From: Streptomyces aurantiacus JA 4570
GTDB taxonomy: Bacteria > Actinomycetota > Actinomycetes > Streptomycetales > Streptomycetaceae
Assembly: GCF_000414115.1 (NCBI RefSeq)
Contig: NZ_AOPZ01000159.1
Coordinates: forward strand, 1-48,663
Reading direction: 5' to 3'
Length of the DNA: 48,663 nt
A program made the translations under genes and the position numbers. Positions 1 to 11,000 of this stretch are shown here, in pieces. The notes below the pieces were generated by a model, which made no database searches, was not told where the DNA came from, and worked only from the letters and a program-made list of their open reading frames with translations. The stretch's first letter is position 1. The number at the start of each line of letters is the position of its first letter.

Positions 1-1480
1 GGCCCTCTCCTCGAACCACGTGTGCAGACACCGCTCCGCGGGGGCCGTCGGCCCGGCGGTGTTCCATTCCGTGACGACCTGATCGTGGAGAGTGTCGTTC
101 AGGACGGGCAGGTCCAGGGCGGGTCGCCGGTCCGCTTCTTCGGTGGTGAGGGCGTCGACGAGGCGCGTCATGGCGGTTTCCAGGTAGCCGATGACGAGCT
201 CGGCGTCCTGGGACTGGTCGATCTGGGCGTCCAGGGAGAAGGAGTGCCCGAGGTCGTCGACCGAGAGGGCCACGGGGTAGTTGCTCCGCTCGATGACGCC
301 GGCCAGGGACCGGACGCCGGCGCGCTCCAGCTCGCTGTCGTCGATGCGGTCGTCGGACTCCAGGTGCCGGTAGTTGAAGATCGCGTTGAACAGCGGGGTC
401 TCGGGCGGCACGTCGCTGTGGCGGTGCGCGACGGCCAGGGGGGTCTGCTCGTGGCGGACCAGGTCCCGCAGCGTCCGGTCCATGCCGCGCACCAGGTCGC
501 GCACGCTCGTCCCGGTCAGGTCGACGCGTACGGGCAGGGTGTTGATGAAGTTGCCGAGCATGCGCTCGACCCCTCGCGGTCCCTGGAGGCGGCCGGACAT
601 GACGGTGCCGAAGACCACGTCGTCGCGGCCGCCGCACGCCGCCACGACCAGGGACCAGCCCGCGTGGAACAGGGTGGCGGGGCTGACCCGCAGTTCCTTG
701 GCGCACGCCCGGATCCGCTCGCCGAGGCCCGTGTCCAGCGGGCGGCGCAGGTCGAGTACCCGGCGGCCGTCGCCGTGGACGTCCTGGAGCCCGAACATCA
801 CCGTGGGCTCGGTGACGTCACCGAGCGCGGCCGCGAAGTGGTCCGCCGGGTCGAGCTCCTGAATGCGGTGCTGGACGTGGGCGATGAAGTCGCGGTACGG
901 GGCGGGCGGGGCGAGCTCGGCCTCGCGGCCCGTCATGTGCGCGACGATCTCTCGGAACAGCAGGCCGAGCGAGGTCGCGTCATCGATGACGTGGTGCAGG
1001 TTGAGTGCCGCGAACCACCTGTCCGTGCCGGGCTGCCGGGTGGCGCGCAGGCGGATGAGGGGGGCGCGGTCCAGGCGCATCGACCGGGGCCGGGCGAGCA
1101 GGTCGCGGATCTCGTCCTCGGTGTCGGTGCCCGTGGGCACGTCGAACTCGTCGAGTTCGAGTTCGGCGTGGCGCACGACCACCTGGACCGGCTGCGGCAG
1201 GCCCTGGGTGAGGACCGCCGTGCGCAGCGCGTCGTGCCGGGCGACGGCCGCGCGCAGGGCGCGGGCGAATCCGTCCAGCCGGTCGCGGCTGTCGAAGGAG
1301 AACACGCCGGAGAGCACGTACGGGTCGCGGCCGCCCTCCTTCAAGTGGTGGAACAGCATGCCTTCCTGGAGTGCCGCGAGGGGATACACGTCCTGGATGT
1401 TGGGGGCGCCGCCGGGAACGGCGGCGACGACCGACGCCAGTTCGTCCTCGGTCAGGGACACCAGGGGCAGCATGTCGGGG
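1..1480 (-). other. Second NRPS module: C domain and first residues of an A domain
   Basis: C domain beginning NIQDVYPLAALQEGMLF (about 1352-1404), with HHVIDDA at about 977-998 (catalytic His and Asp kept, the following Gly is Ala) and INTLPVRV near 545. It belongs to a different C-domain group from the first one. The last visible residues (CLHTWFEERA, 1-30) are the usual beginning of an A domain, so another amino acid follows serine. Confidence 0.82.
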
Positions 1481-4400
1481 GTGATGCGGTCGCAGCCGGC
1501 GGGGATGCCGTTCGGCGGGACGGTGAAGGCCGTGCGCGGGGGGACGGGGGTGTCGGATCCGGTGTCCGGCGCGTCGGGGTGCGCCGGGTCGCGCGGTGCC
1601 GTCCCGTCGATGGCGGCGGCGAGGTCCGCGAGCGTGGCGGCGGCGAAGACGGCCTGGAGGTCGCAGTCGACGCCCTCGTCGAGCAGGCGGGCGATCAGCT
1701 TCGGGATGAGCAGGGAGTGGCCGCCCAGGGCGAAGAAGTTGTCGTGGACGCCGACGCGGTCCTCGTCGAAGCCGAGCAGCTGTGCGCAGACGGCCAGCAG
1801 GGTCCGCTCGGTGGGGGTGCGCGGCGCGACGCGGTCACCGGACACCGCGAAGGCGTCGGTCTCGGGGGCCGGCAGGGCCTTGCGGTCGAGCTTGCCGTTC
1901 GCGGTCAGCGGCAGCGCGTCGAGGCGGACCAGGGCGCTGGGGACCATGTGCTCGGGCAGCGACTGTCCGAGGTGCTTCAGGAGGACGTCGTGGAAGGAGT
2001 GCGTGTCGACGGGGTGCTCCGGGTCGAGGACCACGTAGCCGACGAGCCTCGGGTCGCCGGGGCTGTCCTCGCGGGCCAGGACCGCGCAGGCACGCACGGC
2101 GGGGTGGCGGCCGAGACGGTCCTCGATCTCGTCGGGCTCGATGCGGAAGCCGCGCAGTTTGACCTGGTTGTCGATGCGGCCGAGGTACTCCAGGGTGCCG
2201 TCGGACAGCCATCGGACGAGGTCGCCCGTGCGGTACATGCGGGCGTCCGGGTCGTGCGCGAACGGGTTCGGTACGAAGCGCTCGCGCGTCAGAGCGGGGT
2301 TGTTCAGGTAGCCGCGGGCCAGGCCGACGCCGGCGATGTGCAGTTCGCCGGCGCAGCCCACGGCCTGGTGCCGGCCCAGGTCGTCCAGGACGTGCAGCTG
2401 GATGTTCTGGATGGGGCGGCCGATGGGCACGGTGTCCGTGGCTCCGTCGGGCGGGCAGGTCCAGTGGGTGACGTCGATGGCCGCCTCGGTCGGCCCGTAC
2501 AGGTTGTGCAGCCGTGCGCGGTGCTGCGCGTAGTGCCGGGCGGGCAGCTCGGGCGGCAGGGCCTCGCCGCTGCAGAAGACCTGGCGGAGCGTCGTGCAGC
2601 GGGCCCATCCGGCGTGGTCGAGCATGAGGCGCAGCATGGGCGGCACGAAGTGCACCGTGGTGACCCGCTCCGCCTGGATCAGCGACGCGAGGCGGGCCGG
2701 GTCCTTGTGGGCGCCCGGTGCGGCCACGACGAGGCGCGCGCCGGTGACGAGCGGCCAGACGAACTCCCATACGGAGACGTCGAAGCTGAACGGCGTCTTC
2801 TGGAGCACGACGTCGTCGGTGTCGAGGGCGTATTCGTTCTGCATCCACTCGATGCGGTTGACGGCCGCCCGGTGCTCGACCATGACGCCCTTGGGGCGGC
2901 CGGTGGAGCCGGAGGTGTAGATGACGTACGCGAGGTGGTCGGGGGCGACGCGGGCGGAGGCCGGGCGCCCGCCGTCGGCGCCCAACTGGTCCTGGCCCCC
3001 GCTGCCTTGGCCTTGGTGGTCCTCGTCCTGACGGCTGTCGGACGCCGGTCGCCCGTCGCTGTCCACGCGCAGGACGACGCGCGCAGCGGACAGCACGGAG
3101 GCGTCGGTGGCGGCCTGGGCGAGGACGACGACGGCGCCGGAGTCCTCGATCATGTACCGGACGCGTTCGGCCGGGTAGTCGGGCTCCAGGGGCAGGTAGG
3201 CGCCGCCCGCCTTCATGACCGCCCACAGGGCGATCACCATCTCGACGGAGCGTTCCATGCACACGCCGACGACCGTGTCCGCGGTGACGCCCCGGCGGCG
3301 CAGCTCGGCGGCCAGCGCGTCGGTGCGGGCGTCGAACTCGGCGTAGGTCAGGGTGCGTTCGCCGAAGACGAGGGCGGTGCGGTCGCCGTGGCGGGCGACG
3401 GCGTCGGCGAGCAGGTCGGGCAGCGCGCGGTCGGCCGAGTAGGGCCGGTCGGTGCCGTTCCATCCGTCGAGCCGGCGGCGTTCGCCGTCCGACAGGTGTG
3501 AGGCGTCGGAGAGCAGCTGTGCGGGGTCCGCGACGAGGGCGCTCAGCAGCGTCTCGTAGTGGCCGAGGAAGCGCTCGACGTCCGCCGCCGCGAACCGTTC
3601 GGCGTCGTACTTGAGGTGCAGCGTGTAGGCGTCGGCGGCGTGCTCGACGACCTCCAGGTGGAGCTTGAACTCCCCTTCCTGGGATATCTCCTCCACGAAC
3701 CGCAGCGAGCGGACGAGGTCGAGACCGCGGACGTCGTCGTCCGTCAGGCGCATCATGCGCTGGTTCTGGAAGACGTAGGAGACCTGGAAGACCGGTGCGG
3801 AGTCGGGGTCGGTGCGCAGGTTCAGGTCCTGCACCGTGCGCGGGAACGGGTACGCGGCGTGGTCGAGGCCGTCGGCCATGACGAGCGTCAGCTCGCGCAG
3901 GAAATCCGTGAACGGCACGTCGCCGCCCACGCCGTGACGCACGGGCAGCATGTTCACGAAGTAGCCGACCGCGTCGTCGTACGCGGCGTCGGGGCGGCCC
4001 AGGGACGGCACACCGACGATCAGGTCCCGCTCGCCGCTGTAGCGGTGCAGCAGCAGCTCGTACACGGCGAGGAAGAGCACCGCGGGCTTGACTCCGCGGG
4101 CCGCGCACAGGTCGCGTGCCCGCGCGGCGAGCGCCTGGGGCAGCGGGCGGGCGACCGTCTCCCCCGCCACGGCGGTGCCGGGCGCGGGCGCGCGCTCGAT
4201 GTCGAGGCGCAGCACGGGCAGGTCGCCGGCCAGGGTGTCCCGCCAGAAGGCGCGGTGGCGGGCGCCGTCGGGGCCCGCGAGGAAGTCGGCCTCCCAGCGC
4301 ACGAACGCGTCGTAGGCGTCGTGCGGTGCCGGCTCCCGCGTCGGCGTGTCGCCCCGGAGCAGGGTCTCGTACGCCTGGAGCAGGTCACGGAGCAGGACGG

Positions 4401-4941
4401 GGGTGGACGCGCCGTCGAAGACCAGGTGGTGGAAGACGAGCAGCACCAGGGTCTCGGGCGCGTCGGCCGTGCCCGCCGAGTACACGACGGCCCGTGCCGG
4501 GGCGTCCTGGTACAGGTCGAACGGCGCCTTGGCCTGCTCGCGGGCCAGGGCGATCAGGACGTCGTCGGGCAGCCCCCGGGGGACGGTCTGGTGCCGGAAG
4601 GGCAGGTCGGCGTCGTCCGGGCGGTGCACCAGGTGCGGGGTGCCCTCGTCCTCGGCGATCACGCTGTGCAGGAGCGTGTGCCGGGACGTGACGTGCCGGA
4701 ACGCCTCCTCGAACACCGCGACGTCGAACGGCGCGGAGGTGCGGAAGCACACCGGCACGTTGTACACGTCGGCCGTGGGCCGCAGCTTGTGCAGCAGCCA
4801 CAGGCCCTTCTGCCCCTCGGACAGCGGGCGCCGGTCGGCGCCGCCCTGCCGCGCGGCCTGGAGCCGCTCGTAGAACGCGAGCACGTCCTCGGCGGTGTGG
4901 AGACCCGCCTTGAAGCCCGCCAGAATCTGATCCTCGTTCAC
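1..4941 (-). CDS. Gene D: nonribosomal peptide synthetase, 3' part outside window
   Basis: The frame is open from GTG 4941-4939 to the window edge (1647 codons, no stop). The GTG sits in GTGA with the stop of gene C and has AAGGAAG about 10 nt upstream. Domains: N-terminal docking helices (~1-30, beginning MNEDQILAGF), C (~38-480; PLSEGQKGLW, HHLVFDG at ~170), A (~505-1020; YTSGSTGRPKG, YGPTEAA, NGKLDRKAL), PCP (GGHSLL, Ser at ~1077), second C (~1180-1610; LQEGMLFHH, HHVIDDA at ~1316), then the first residues of another A domain (CLHTWFEERA) at the edge. The binding pocket of the complete A domain reads D-V-W-H-F-S-L-I-D, which matches the serine code. The first C takes the chain from the KS0-ACP end of gene C. 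No TE, E or heterocyclisation (DxxxxD) motif is visible, so release lies downstream. Confidence 0.95.
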   Translation of the reverse strand, partial: MNEDQILAGFKAGLHTAEDVLAFYERLQAARQGGADRRPLSEGQKGLWLLHKLRPTADVYNVPVCFRTSAPFDVAVFEEAFRHVTSRHTLLHSVIAEDEGTPHLVHRPDDADLPFRHQTVPRGLPDDVLIALAREQAKAPFDLYQDAPARAVVYSAGTADAPETLVLLVFHHLVFDGASTPVLLRDLLQAYETLLRGDTPTREPAPHDAYDAFVRWEADFLAGPDGARHRAFWRDTLAGDLPVLRLDIERAPAPGTAVAGETVARPLPQALAARARDLCAARGVKPAVLFLAVYELLLHRYSGERDLIVGVPSLGRPDAAYDDAVGYFVNMLPVRHGVGGDVPFTDFLRELTLVMADGLDHAAYPFPRTVQDLNLRTDPDSAPVFQVSYVFQNQRMMRLTDDDVRGLDLVRSLRFVEEISQEGEFKLHLEVVEHAADAYTLHLKYDAERFAAADVERFLGHYETLLSALVADPAQLLSDASHLSDGERRRLDGWNGTDRPYSADRALPDLLADAVARHGDRTALVFGERTLTYAEFDARTDALAAELRRRGVTADTVVGVCMERSVEMVIALWAVMKAGGAYLPLEPDYPAERVRYMIEDSGAVVVLAQAATDASVLSAARVVLRVDSDGRPASDSRQDEDHQGQGSGGQDQLGADGGRPASARVAPDHLAYVIYTSGSTGRPKGVMVEHRAAVNRIEWMQNEYALDTDDVVLQKTPFSFDVSVWEFVWPLVTGARLVVAAPGAHKDPARLASLIQAERVTTVHFVPPMLRLMLDHAGWARCTTLRQVFCSGEALPPELPARHYAQHRARLHNLYGPTEAAIDVTHWTCPPDGATDTVPIGRPIQNIQLHVLDDLGRHQAVGCAGELHIAGVGLARGYLNNPALTRERFVPNPFAHDPDARMYRTGDLVRWLSDGTLEYLGRIDNQVKLRGFRIEPDEIEDRLGRHPAVRACAVLAREDSPGDPRLVGYVVLDPEHPVDTHSFHDVLLKHLGQSLPEHMVPSALVRLDALPLTANGKLDRKALPAPETDAFAVSGDRVAPRTPTERTLLAVCAQLLGFDEDRVGVHDNFFALGGHSLLIPKLIARLLDEGVDCDLQAVFAAATLADLAAAIDGTAPRDPAHPDAPDTGSDTPVPPRTAFTVPPNGIPAGCDRITPDMLPLVSLTEDELASVVAAVPGGAPNIQDVYPLAALQEGMLFHHLKEGGRDPYVLSGVFSFDSRDRLDGFARALRAAVARHDALRTAVLTQGLPQPVQVVVRHAELELDEFDVPTGTDTEDEIRDLLARPRSMRLDRAPLIRLRATRQPGTDRWFAALNLHHVIDDATSLGLLFREIVAHMTGREAELAPPAPYRDFIAHVQHRIQELDPADHFAAALGDVTEPTVMFGLQDVHGDGRRVLDLRRPLDTGLGERIRACAKELRVSPATLFHAGWSLVVAACGGRDDVVFGTVMSGRLQGPRGVERMLGNFINTLPVRVDLTGTSVRDLVRGMDRTLRDLVRHEQTPLAVAHRHSDVPPETPLFNAIFNYRHLESDDRIDDSELERAGVRSLAGVIERSNYPVALSVDDLGHSFSLDAQIDQSQDAELVIGYLETAMTRLVDALTTEEADRRPALDLPVLNDTLHDQVVTEWNTAGPTAPAERCLHTWFEERA
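1620..4845 (-). other. NRPS module C-A(Ser)-PCP
   Basis: C domain with HHLVFDG (4411-4433), a normal condensation motif rather than a cyclisation DxxxxD. The A domain (3430-1885) has SFDVSVWEF (2761-2787), VHFVPPML, FCSGEALP (2552-2580) and NLYGPTEAAID (2477-2507). The code D-V-W-H-F-S-L-I-D equals the EntF-type serine code with Ile for Val. The PCP has GGHSLL (1702-1727). Confidence 0.9.
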
Positions 4942-5030
4942 GCGACCGGTGCTTCCTTCATGAGTGCCTTGAGTTCTTCGAGTCCGACGTGACCCTGCCG
5001 GAACTTCTCCAGGGCCTTGGCCCGTGCTGC
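4938..5030 (-). other. Probable C-terminal docking element of gene C
   Basis: The tail LEKFRQGHVGLEELKALM follows the last ACP. Its hydrophobic/Gly spacing matches the tail of gene A and the N termini of genes B and D (ILAGFKAGLHTAEDVLAFY). A docking role is inferred. Confidence 0.5.
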
Positions 5031-8000
5031 GCGCACGTCCGTTGCTGGTGCTGGTGTCGCGTGTGTGTCCGGTGCCGGTGGTTCGTCCGCGTCCGTCCGG
5101 GCGGTGGCCGGTGCGCGCTTGGCGGTGAGCCGTTCCGCGATGCGCTCCAGGGTGGTGAGTCCGACGATCTCCCGCGTGGTGAGCGTGAGTCCGAGGTCGG
5201 TCTCGACCGCGCGCCGGAGGCGGACCCACATGACGGAGTCGGCGCCCAGGCTGTGCAGGTCCTTGTCCGGCGGGAGCTCACCGGGCTCGAAGCCGAGGGC
5301 TTCGGCGAAGTGGTCCGTGAGGTAGCTCAGGATGTCGCCGCCGTCGGTGACGGGGGCGGGCTGCGGCTGTTCCGCCTCTGTCCCCGCGTGCGCGGGCGCC
5401 TCCGACGAGGGTGTCGCGGAGGCGGGCTCCTCGGACGCGAGTGTCGCGGTCAGCGGGCCTGTGTGCCCCACCCAATAGCGCTTGCGCCGGAACACCGTCG
5501 TCGGCAGCGGTACGAGGCGGCGGCGCCGCCCGTCGTGCAGGGCGCGCCAGGGGATCCGGCCGCCCCGCACCCACAGCTCGGCGAGCCGGTCGAGTTCGCC
5601 GTCGGCGGCGAGCGCGCGGATGAACGCCTCGCCGTGGCCGCCCGTGAGCAGGTCGCCGAGCGTGCCCGCGCCGGCCTCGGCATCACCCAGGTACAGCCGG
5701 TCGTACGGCGGCTGCCCGTCCAGGTACTCCGTCAGCGCGCGCAACAGCCCCGCGCGGGAGTCCGTCACGAACGCCAGCCGGGCCGCCTGGGGCTCCCGGC
5801 CCGCTTGGAGGGTGTGGGCGATGTCCGCGAGCGCGGCGCCGTCGCCCGCGCCCGGGGCGCCCGTCCGCTCGACGAAGTCGTGCAGCTGGCGGGCCGCGGT
5901 GCGCAGCCGGTCGGGGTCACCGGCGGACAGCACGATCAGCTGCGGCTCCTCCGTGCGGGGAGGCGCCGCTTCCGCGGCCTCGGCGGCCGGTGCTTCCTCC
6001 ACAACGAGGCTGACGTGGCTGCCGCCCGCTCCGACGGAGTTGAGCAGCGCGCGCCGGGGCTCGCCGTGGCGTGCTTCCCAGGGGGTCAGGGTCTCGCACA
6101 CCCGCAAGGTCCCCTCGTCCAGGCGGAGTTCGGGGTTGGGATCGCCGATCGGCGCCCGGGGCGCCAGTTCCCGGTGACGCAACTGGAGGACGACCTTGGT
6201 GAGCTGGGCGATGCCCGACGCGGCCTCGGGGTGGCCCAGGTTGGACTTCACCGAGCCGACCGCGACGGGCTCGTTGACCTCACCGAACACTTCGCGCAGG
6301 GCGCTCGCCTCGACGGCGTCGCCGAGCGCGGAGCCGTTGGCCGCGGCTTCCACGTAGCCGATCGTGGCGGGGGCACAGCCAGCCTTCTCCAGCGCCTTGC
6401 GGGCCACGGCGATCTGCGTCCTGCGGCTCGGCGCCATGAACTGGCCCGCGCGGCCGCCGTGCTGCGAGGCGCTGCCCCTGATGACCGCGAGGACGGTGTC
6501 GCCGTCCCGGCGGGCGGCGGCCAGCGGCTTCAGCAGCACGGCGCCCACCGCCTCGGCGGGCAGATAGCCGTCGCCGTCGCGGAAGCTGCGGCTGCCGGGG
6601 TGGCTGCCGAGCAGGCCCGCACGGGACAGGGCCCGGTATTTGTCGGGGTGGATCGTCAGGTTCACGCCTCCGGCGATCGCCAGCTCGCTGTCGCCGCGCA
6701 GCAGATCGGCGCAGGCCAGGTGGATCGCGGCGGCCGACGACGCGCACATGCCGTCCACGGCGAGACTCGGCCCTTCGAGGCCGAAGAAGTGCGAGACGCG
6801 GTTGGCGATGAGGTTGTACGACGCCACCGAGGTCAGGGCGGAGCGCACCACGTCGGCGGTGTCGGCGCGGTACATCTGGTACATCGCCCCGACGTACACG
6901 CCGACCTGCCGGCCGTAGGTGTGCTCGATGGCCTCCTGGGTGACACCGCTCTGCTCCAGGAGCTGCCACGCCGTCTCCAGGAACAGCCGCTGCTGCGGGT
7001 CCATGGTCTCGGCCTCGCGCGGCGAGATGCCGAAGTGCAGCGGGTCGAACTGGTCCACGCCGTCGAGGAACCCGCCCCACTTGCCGCAACTCTTGCCGGG
7101 CGCCTCGCGGTCCGGGTCGAACAGCGCGTCGTGGTCCCAGCGGTCGGCGGGGACTTCGGTGACGCAGTCGGCACCGGTGCGGAGCAGTTCCCACAAGGCG
7201 TCGGGGTCGGCGGCGCCCGGGTAGCGTCCGGCGAGGCCGATGATGGCGACGCCTTCTTCGGCACGCGGGTCCCGCGCGGTGCGGGGCGCGGTGGCCTGGG
7301 GTGACGCGGCCGTTTCGGGAGCCGTGTCCGGCGCGGACGTCAGGGGTGCCTTGTCCGGCGCGGGCACGGGCGAGATGGCGGGCACGGACGGCACAGCCAC
7401 CGGCACCGGCACCGGCACGCCCAACAGCGCGCGCAGGGCGTCCTCGTGTTCCGCCACGAAGTACTCGGCCAGCTCGGTGACCGTCTGCACCTCGAAGAAC
7501 AGCGTCTTGGGCAGCGTGCCGAAGTCGGTCTCCAGCTGGGCGATCAGGTTCATCGCCAGGACGGAGTCCATGCCGTAGCGCTCCAGCGGCACTTCGGCGT
7601 CGAGCCGGTCCGGGCCGAGCTTGAGGGCGGCTGCCAGCTGCTTGCGCAGGTGGCGCCGGGTGCGGTCCAGCAGGGCCCGGTCCTCGCCCGGGGCCGAGCG
7701 GTGCGGCCCCTCCTGCGGCGCCTCCGGTGCCCCGCCGGGTCGCCCGGTCAGGCGCGGCAGCAGCGCCTCGCGCCGTCCGGCGACCACGAGGAGCCGGCCG
7801 TCGTCGAGGCCGGTGCGCCGGGCGTCGATCCCGACGCGCAGGGCGCGCAGGGCGCTCTCGGTGTCCAGGGGGACGAGGTCCATGCGCCGCAGCCGTTCCT
7901 CGGTGGCGTGGTCCACGCGCATCCCGCCGTCGGCCCACAGGGGCCAGTTCAGGGAGAGGGTGAGGCCGTGCCGCAGTCCGGCGGCCGCCAGGCGGCTCCG

Positions 8001-11000
8001 GTGGGCGGCGTAGGCGTCCATGAAGGCGTTGCCCGCCGCGTAGTCGGCCTGGCCCGCGTTGCCGAGGGCACCGGTCATCGACGAGTAGCACAGGAACAGC
8101 TCCAACGGCTGGTCCCGGGTCAGCTCGTCCAGGTGCACGAGGCCCGCGACCTTCGGCGCGAGGACGTCCCCGAACTCCTCCGGCGTCTTGTTCACGGCGA
8201 AGTTGTCGCGCACCGCGCCCGCGGCGTGTACGACGCCGGTCAACGGCCCGTGGGTGCGCGCGACGTACCGCACGAGGCGCTCGACGGCGGCCCGGTCGGT
8301 GACGTCCGTGCGCTGGTGGTCCAGGGCCAGACCCGCGGCTCGCAGGTCTTCGACGGACCGGCGCTGTGCTTCGGTGAGTGCCGAGCGCCCGGTGAGTACG
8401 ACGGTGGCGCCGGTGGTCGCGGCGGCGATGTCCGCGGCCGTGTGCAGGCCGAGGGCTCCGGTGCCGCCGGTGATGAGGTAGACGCCTCCCGCACGCCATG
8501 CGGCGGCGGGCGCCGCCTGCGGCGGGGCGAGCTCCGTCAGCCGCCGGACCTGGCGACGGCCCGCGCGGTGGCGCACTTCGGGCGCCGTCCCGGGCACCGT
8601 CTCCGCGCGGAGGCGCTCGGCGACGACGGCTGTCGCGGCGCCGTCGAGGCAGTCGACGAGCTGGGTGCGCAGCTTCGGGTTCTCCAGCGAGACGGTCTTC
8701 AGCAGGCCGCTCAGTCCGGCGAACACGTCCTGGCCCGCGCGTTCCTGGTCACTGTCGCCGACGAGCACGACCTGAAGGACCGCGCCTCCCCTCAGCCCAC
8801 CGGCCAGCAGGGTGCGGGCCCGTGCGAACACGTGGTGTGCCGCCGTCAGATATGCCTCGTCCAAGGGGGCGTCGGCCGCCACGTCCAGGACTTCCACGCG
8901 TGCCTCACCCGGCAGCGCGGCCGTCAAGGCGGTCGTCAGGTCGGCCGTCAGCCCGGACTGCTCCCCCGGTGCTGACCGGCGTACCAGGATGACGTGCCGT
9001 TCCGGGGCGGGCGTGCCGTCGGTCCCGGCGTCGGCGTTCCCCGCCCCGGCGGGGGCCTCCTCGTTCTGCCATATGGGATACGTCAGGAGCACCTGCTCCT
9101 CCGTCGGCGCGGAGGGCGGGGCGGAGGTCGGCACGGGCCCGCCGTCCGGCTCGACGTCGAACCAGTGCCGCTCCCGCGCGAAGGGGTAGCCGGGCAGGCT
9201 CAGGCGGCGCGGGCGGGCCGTGCCGTCCGTGTAATCCACGTCATCCGCGTCATCCGCGTCATCCGCGTACATAAGGTCCCAGTCCACGGCCTCGCCACGG
9301 GCCCACAGGGCCGCGCACTCCTGGGGCGCGACGACACCGGCGCCCCCCGTGGCCCGCGCGAGCGCCTGCTCCTGCGGTACGCGGCCGCGTACCCAGTCAC
9401 CCGCGCCACGCGGGTCGGCCAGGAACGTGTCGAGGGTGCGTCGCAGCGCCTCCAGGGAGGACGCCGTGAACGCGAGCCGCTCCTCAAGGGCGGTCCGGCC
9501 GGTCTGGAGCGTCCAGGCGAGGGAGACGAGGTCGCCGTCGGTCAGCTCGTCCGCACGCGCCCGCAACCGCCGTGCGGCTTCGACGAGTTGGTCGTCGGTC
9601 GCCGCGGACAGGGGCACGACCACGGTGCGCGGCCGGGTGGCGGGGGCGTTCTGGGCATCGCCGGTCGACGGCTGGTACGCGGCCAGGACCACATGGGCGT
9701 TGGCGCCGCCCGCTCCGAAGCTGGAGACGCCCGCGACGCGCGGCCCGTGCCACGGCTCCAGGGTCCGCTGCACGGTGAACGGCGTCCCCTCGAACTCCAG
9801 GTGCGGGTTGAGCCGGCTCGCGTGCAGGCTGGGCACGAGCTCGCCGTGGCGCATCTGGAGCAGCACCTTGGTGACCCCGGCGATGCCCGCGGCGCTCTCG
9901 CAGTGGCCGATGTTGGACTTCACCGAGCCGACGGCGCAGCGCGGGGCGGGCGCACCGGTGGCGTCGGCGGTGCGGCCGAACGCCTTGACGAGCCCGGCGA
10001 GTTCGATGGGGTCGCCCAGGGAGGTGCCGGTGCCGTGCGCCTCCAGATAGCCGACCTCGTGCGGGGCGGTCCCGGCGCGGGTGAGCGCGCGGGCGATGAC
10101 ATCGCCCTGGGCCGCGGGGTTGGGCACCGAGAAGCCGTGGGTCCTGCCGCCGTGGTTGAGGGCGGTGCCCTTGATGACCGCGTGGATCTGGTCACCGTCG
10201 GCCACGGCCCGCTCCAGGGGCTTCAGCAGGACGGCGCCCACGCCCTCGCCGGGCACATAGCCGTCGCCGCCCTCCCCGAAGCTGCGGCAGCGGCCGTCGC
10301 TCGAGGTGAACTTGCCCTGGCTCAGCATCACGTACTTGTTCGGGTGGACGCTCACGTTGACGCCGCCCGCGACCGCCGCCGCGCACTGGCCGCTCCTGAT
10401 CGCCTCGCAGGCGAGGTGGATGGCGGTGAGCGACGAGGAGCACATCGTGTCCACGGCCATGCTCGGGCCGTGGAAGTCGTAGAAGTACGAGACGCGGTTG
10501 GCGACGGACGAGGGGCTCCCGGACAGGGCGACGCGGTGGCCCCGCGCCTGCGCCTGGGCGCCGTGCAGTTGGTACTCCTCGTACATCACGCCGACGAACA
10601 CGCCGACCTTGCCCGTGGCGACGAGGCCCGCCTCGGCGGATTCGCCGGGTTCGGCGGACTGCCGGGCCAGGGACTCGCCGGTGTACCCGGCGTCCTCCAG
10701 GGTGTGGTGGACGCACTCCAGGAACAGCCGCTCCTGGGGGTCGAGGAACTCGGCCTCGCGCGGCGAGATGCGGAAGAACAGCGGGTCGAAGCGGTCGACG
10801 CCGTCGAGGAAACCGCCCCACCGCGAGGTGCCCTCGTGGTCGCGCGGGTCCCAGCGGTCCGCCGGGACCTCGGTGATGCAGTCCCGGCCGGAGCGGAGGT
10901 TCTGCCAGAACTGGTCCAGGTTCTCCGCCCGCGGGTAGCGGCCGCTGACGCCGACGATCGCGATGTCGGTGACGGGGGCGGGGGCGGGGACAGGTGTGTG

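Noticed and set aside
977..998. Second C domain of gene D read as an epimerisation domain
   Set aside because: A new A domain begins directly after it, as after a condensation domain. The sequence around INTLPVRV is condensation-like. Dual or atypical function cannot be excluded.
1835..4108. 757-codon minus-strand frame
   Set aside because: Out-of-frame Arg/Pro-rich shadow of gene D. The true frame contains C, A and PCP motifs.
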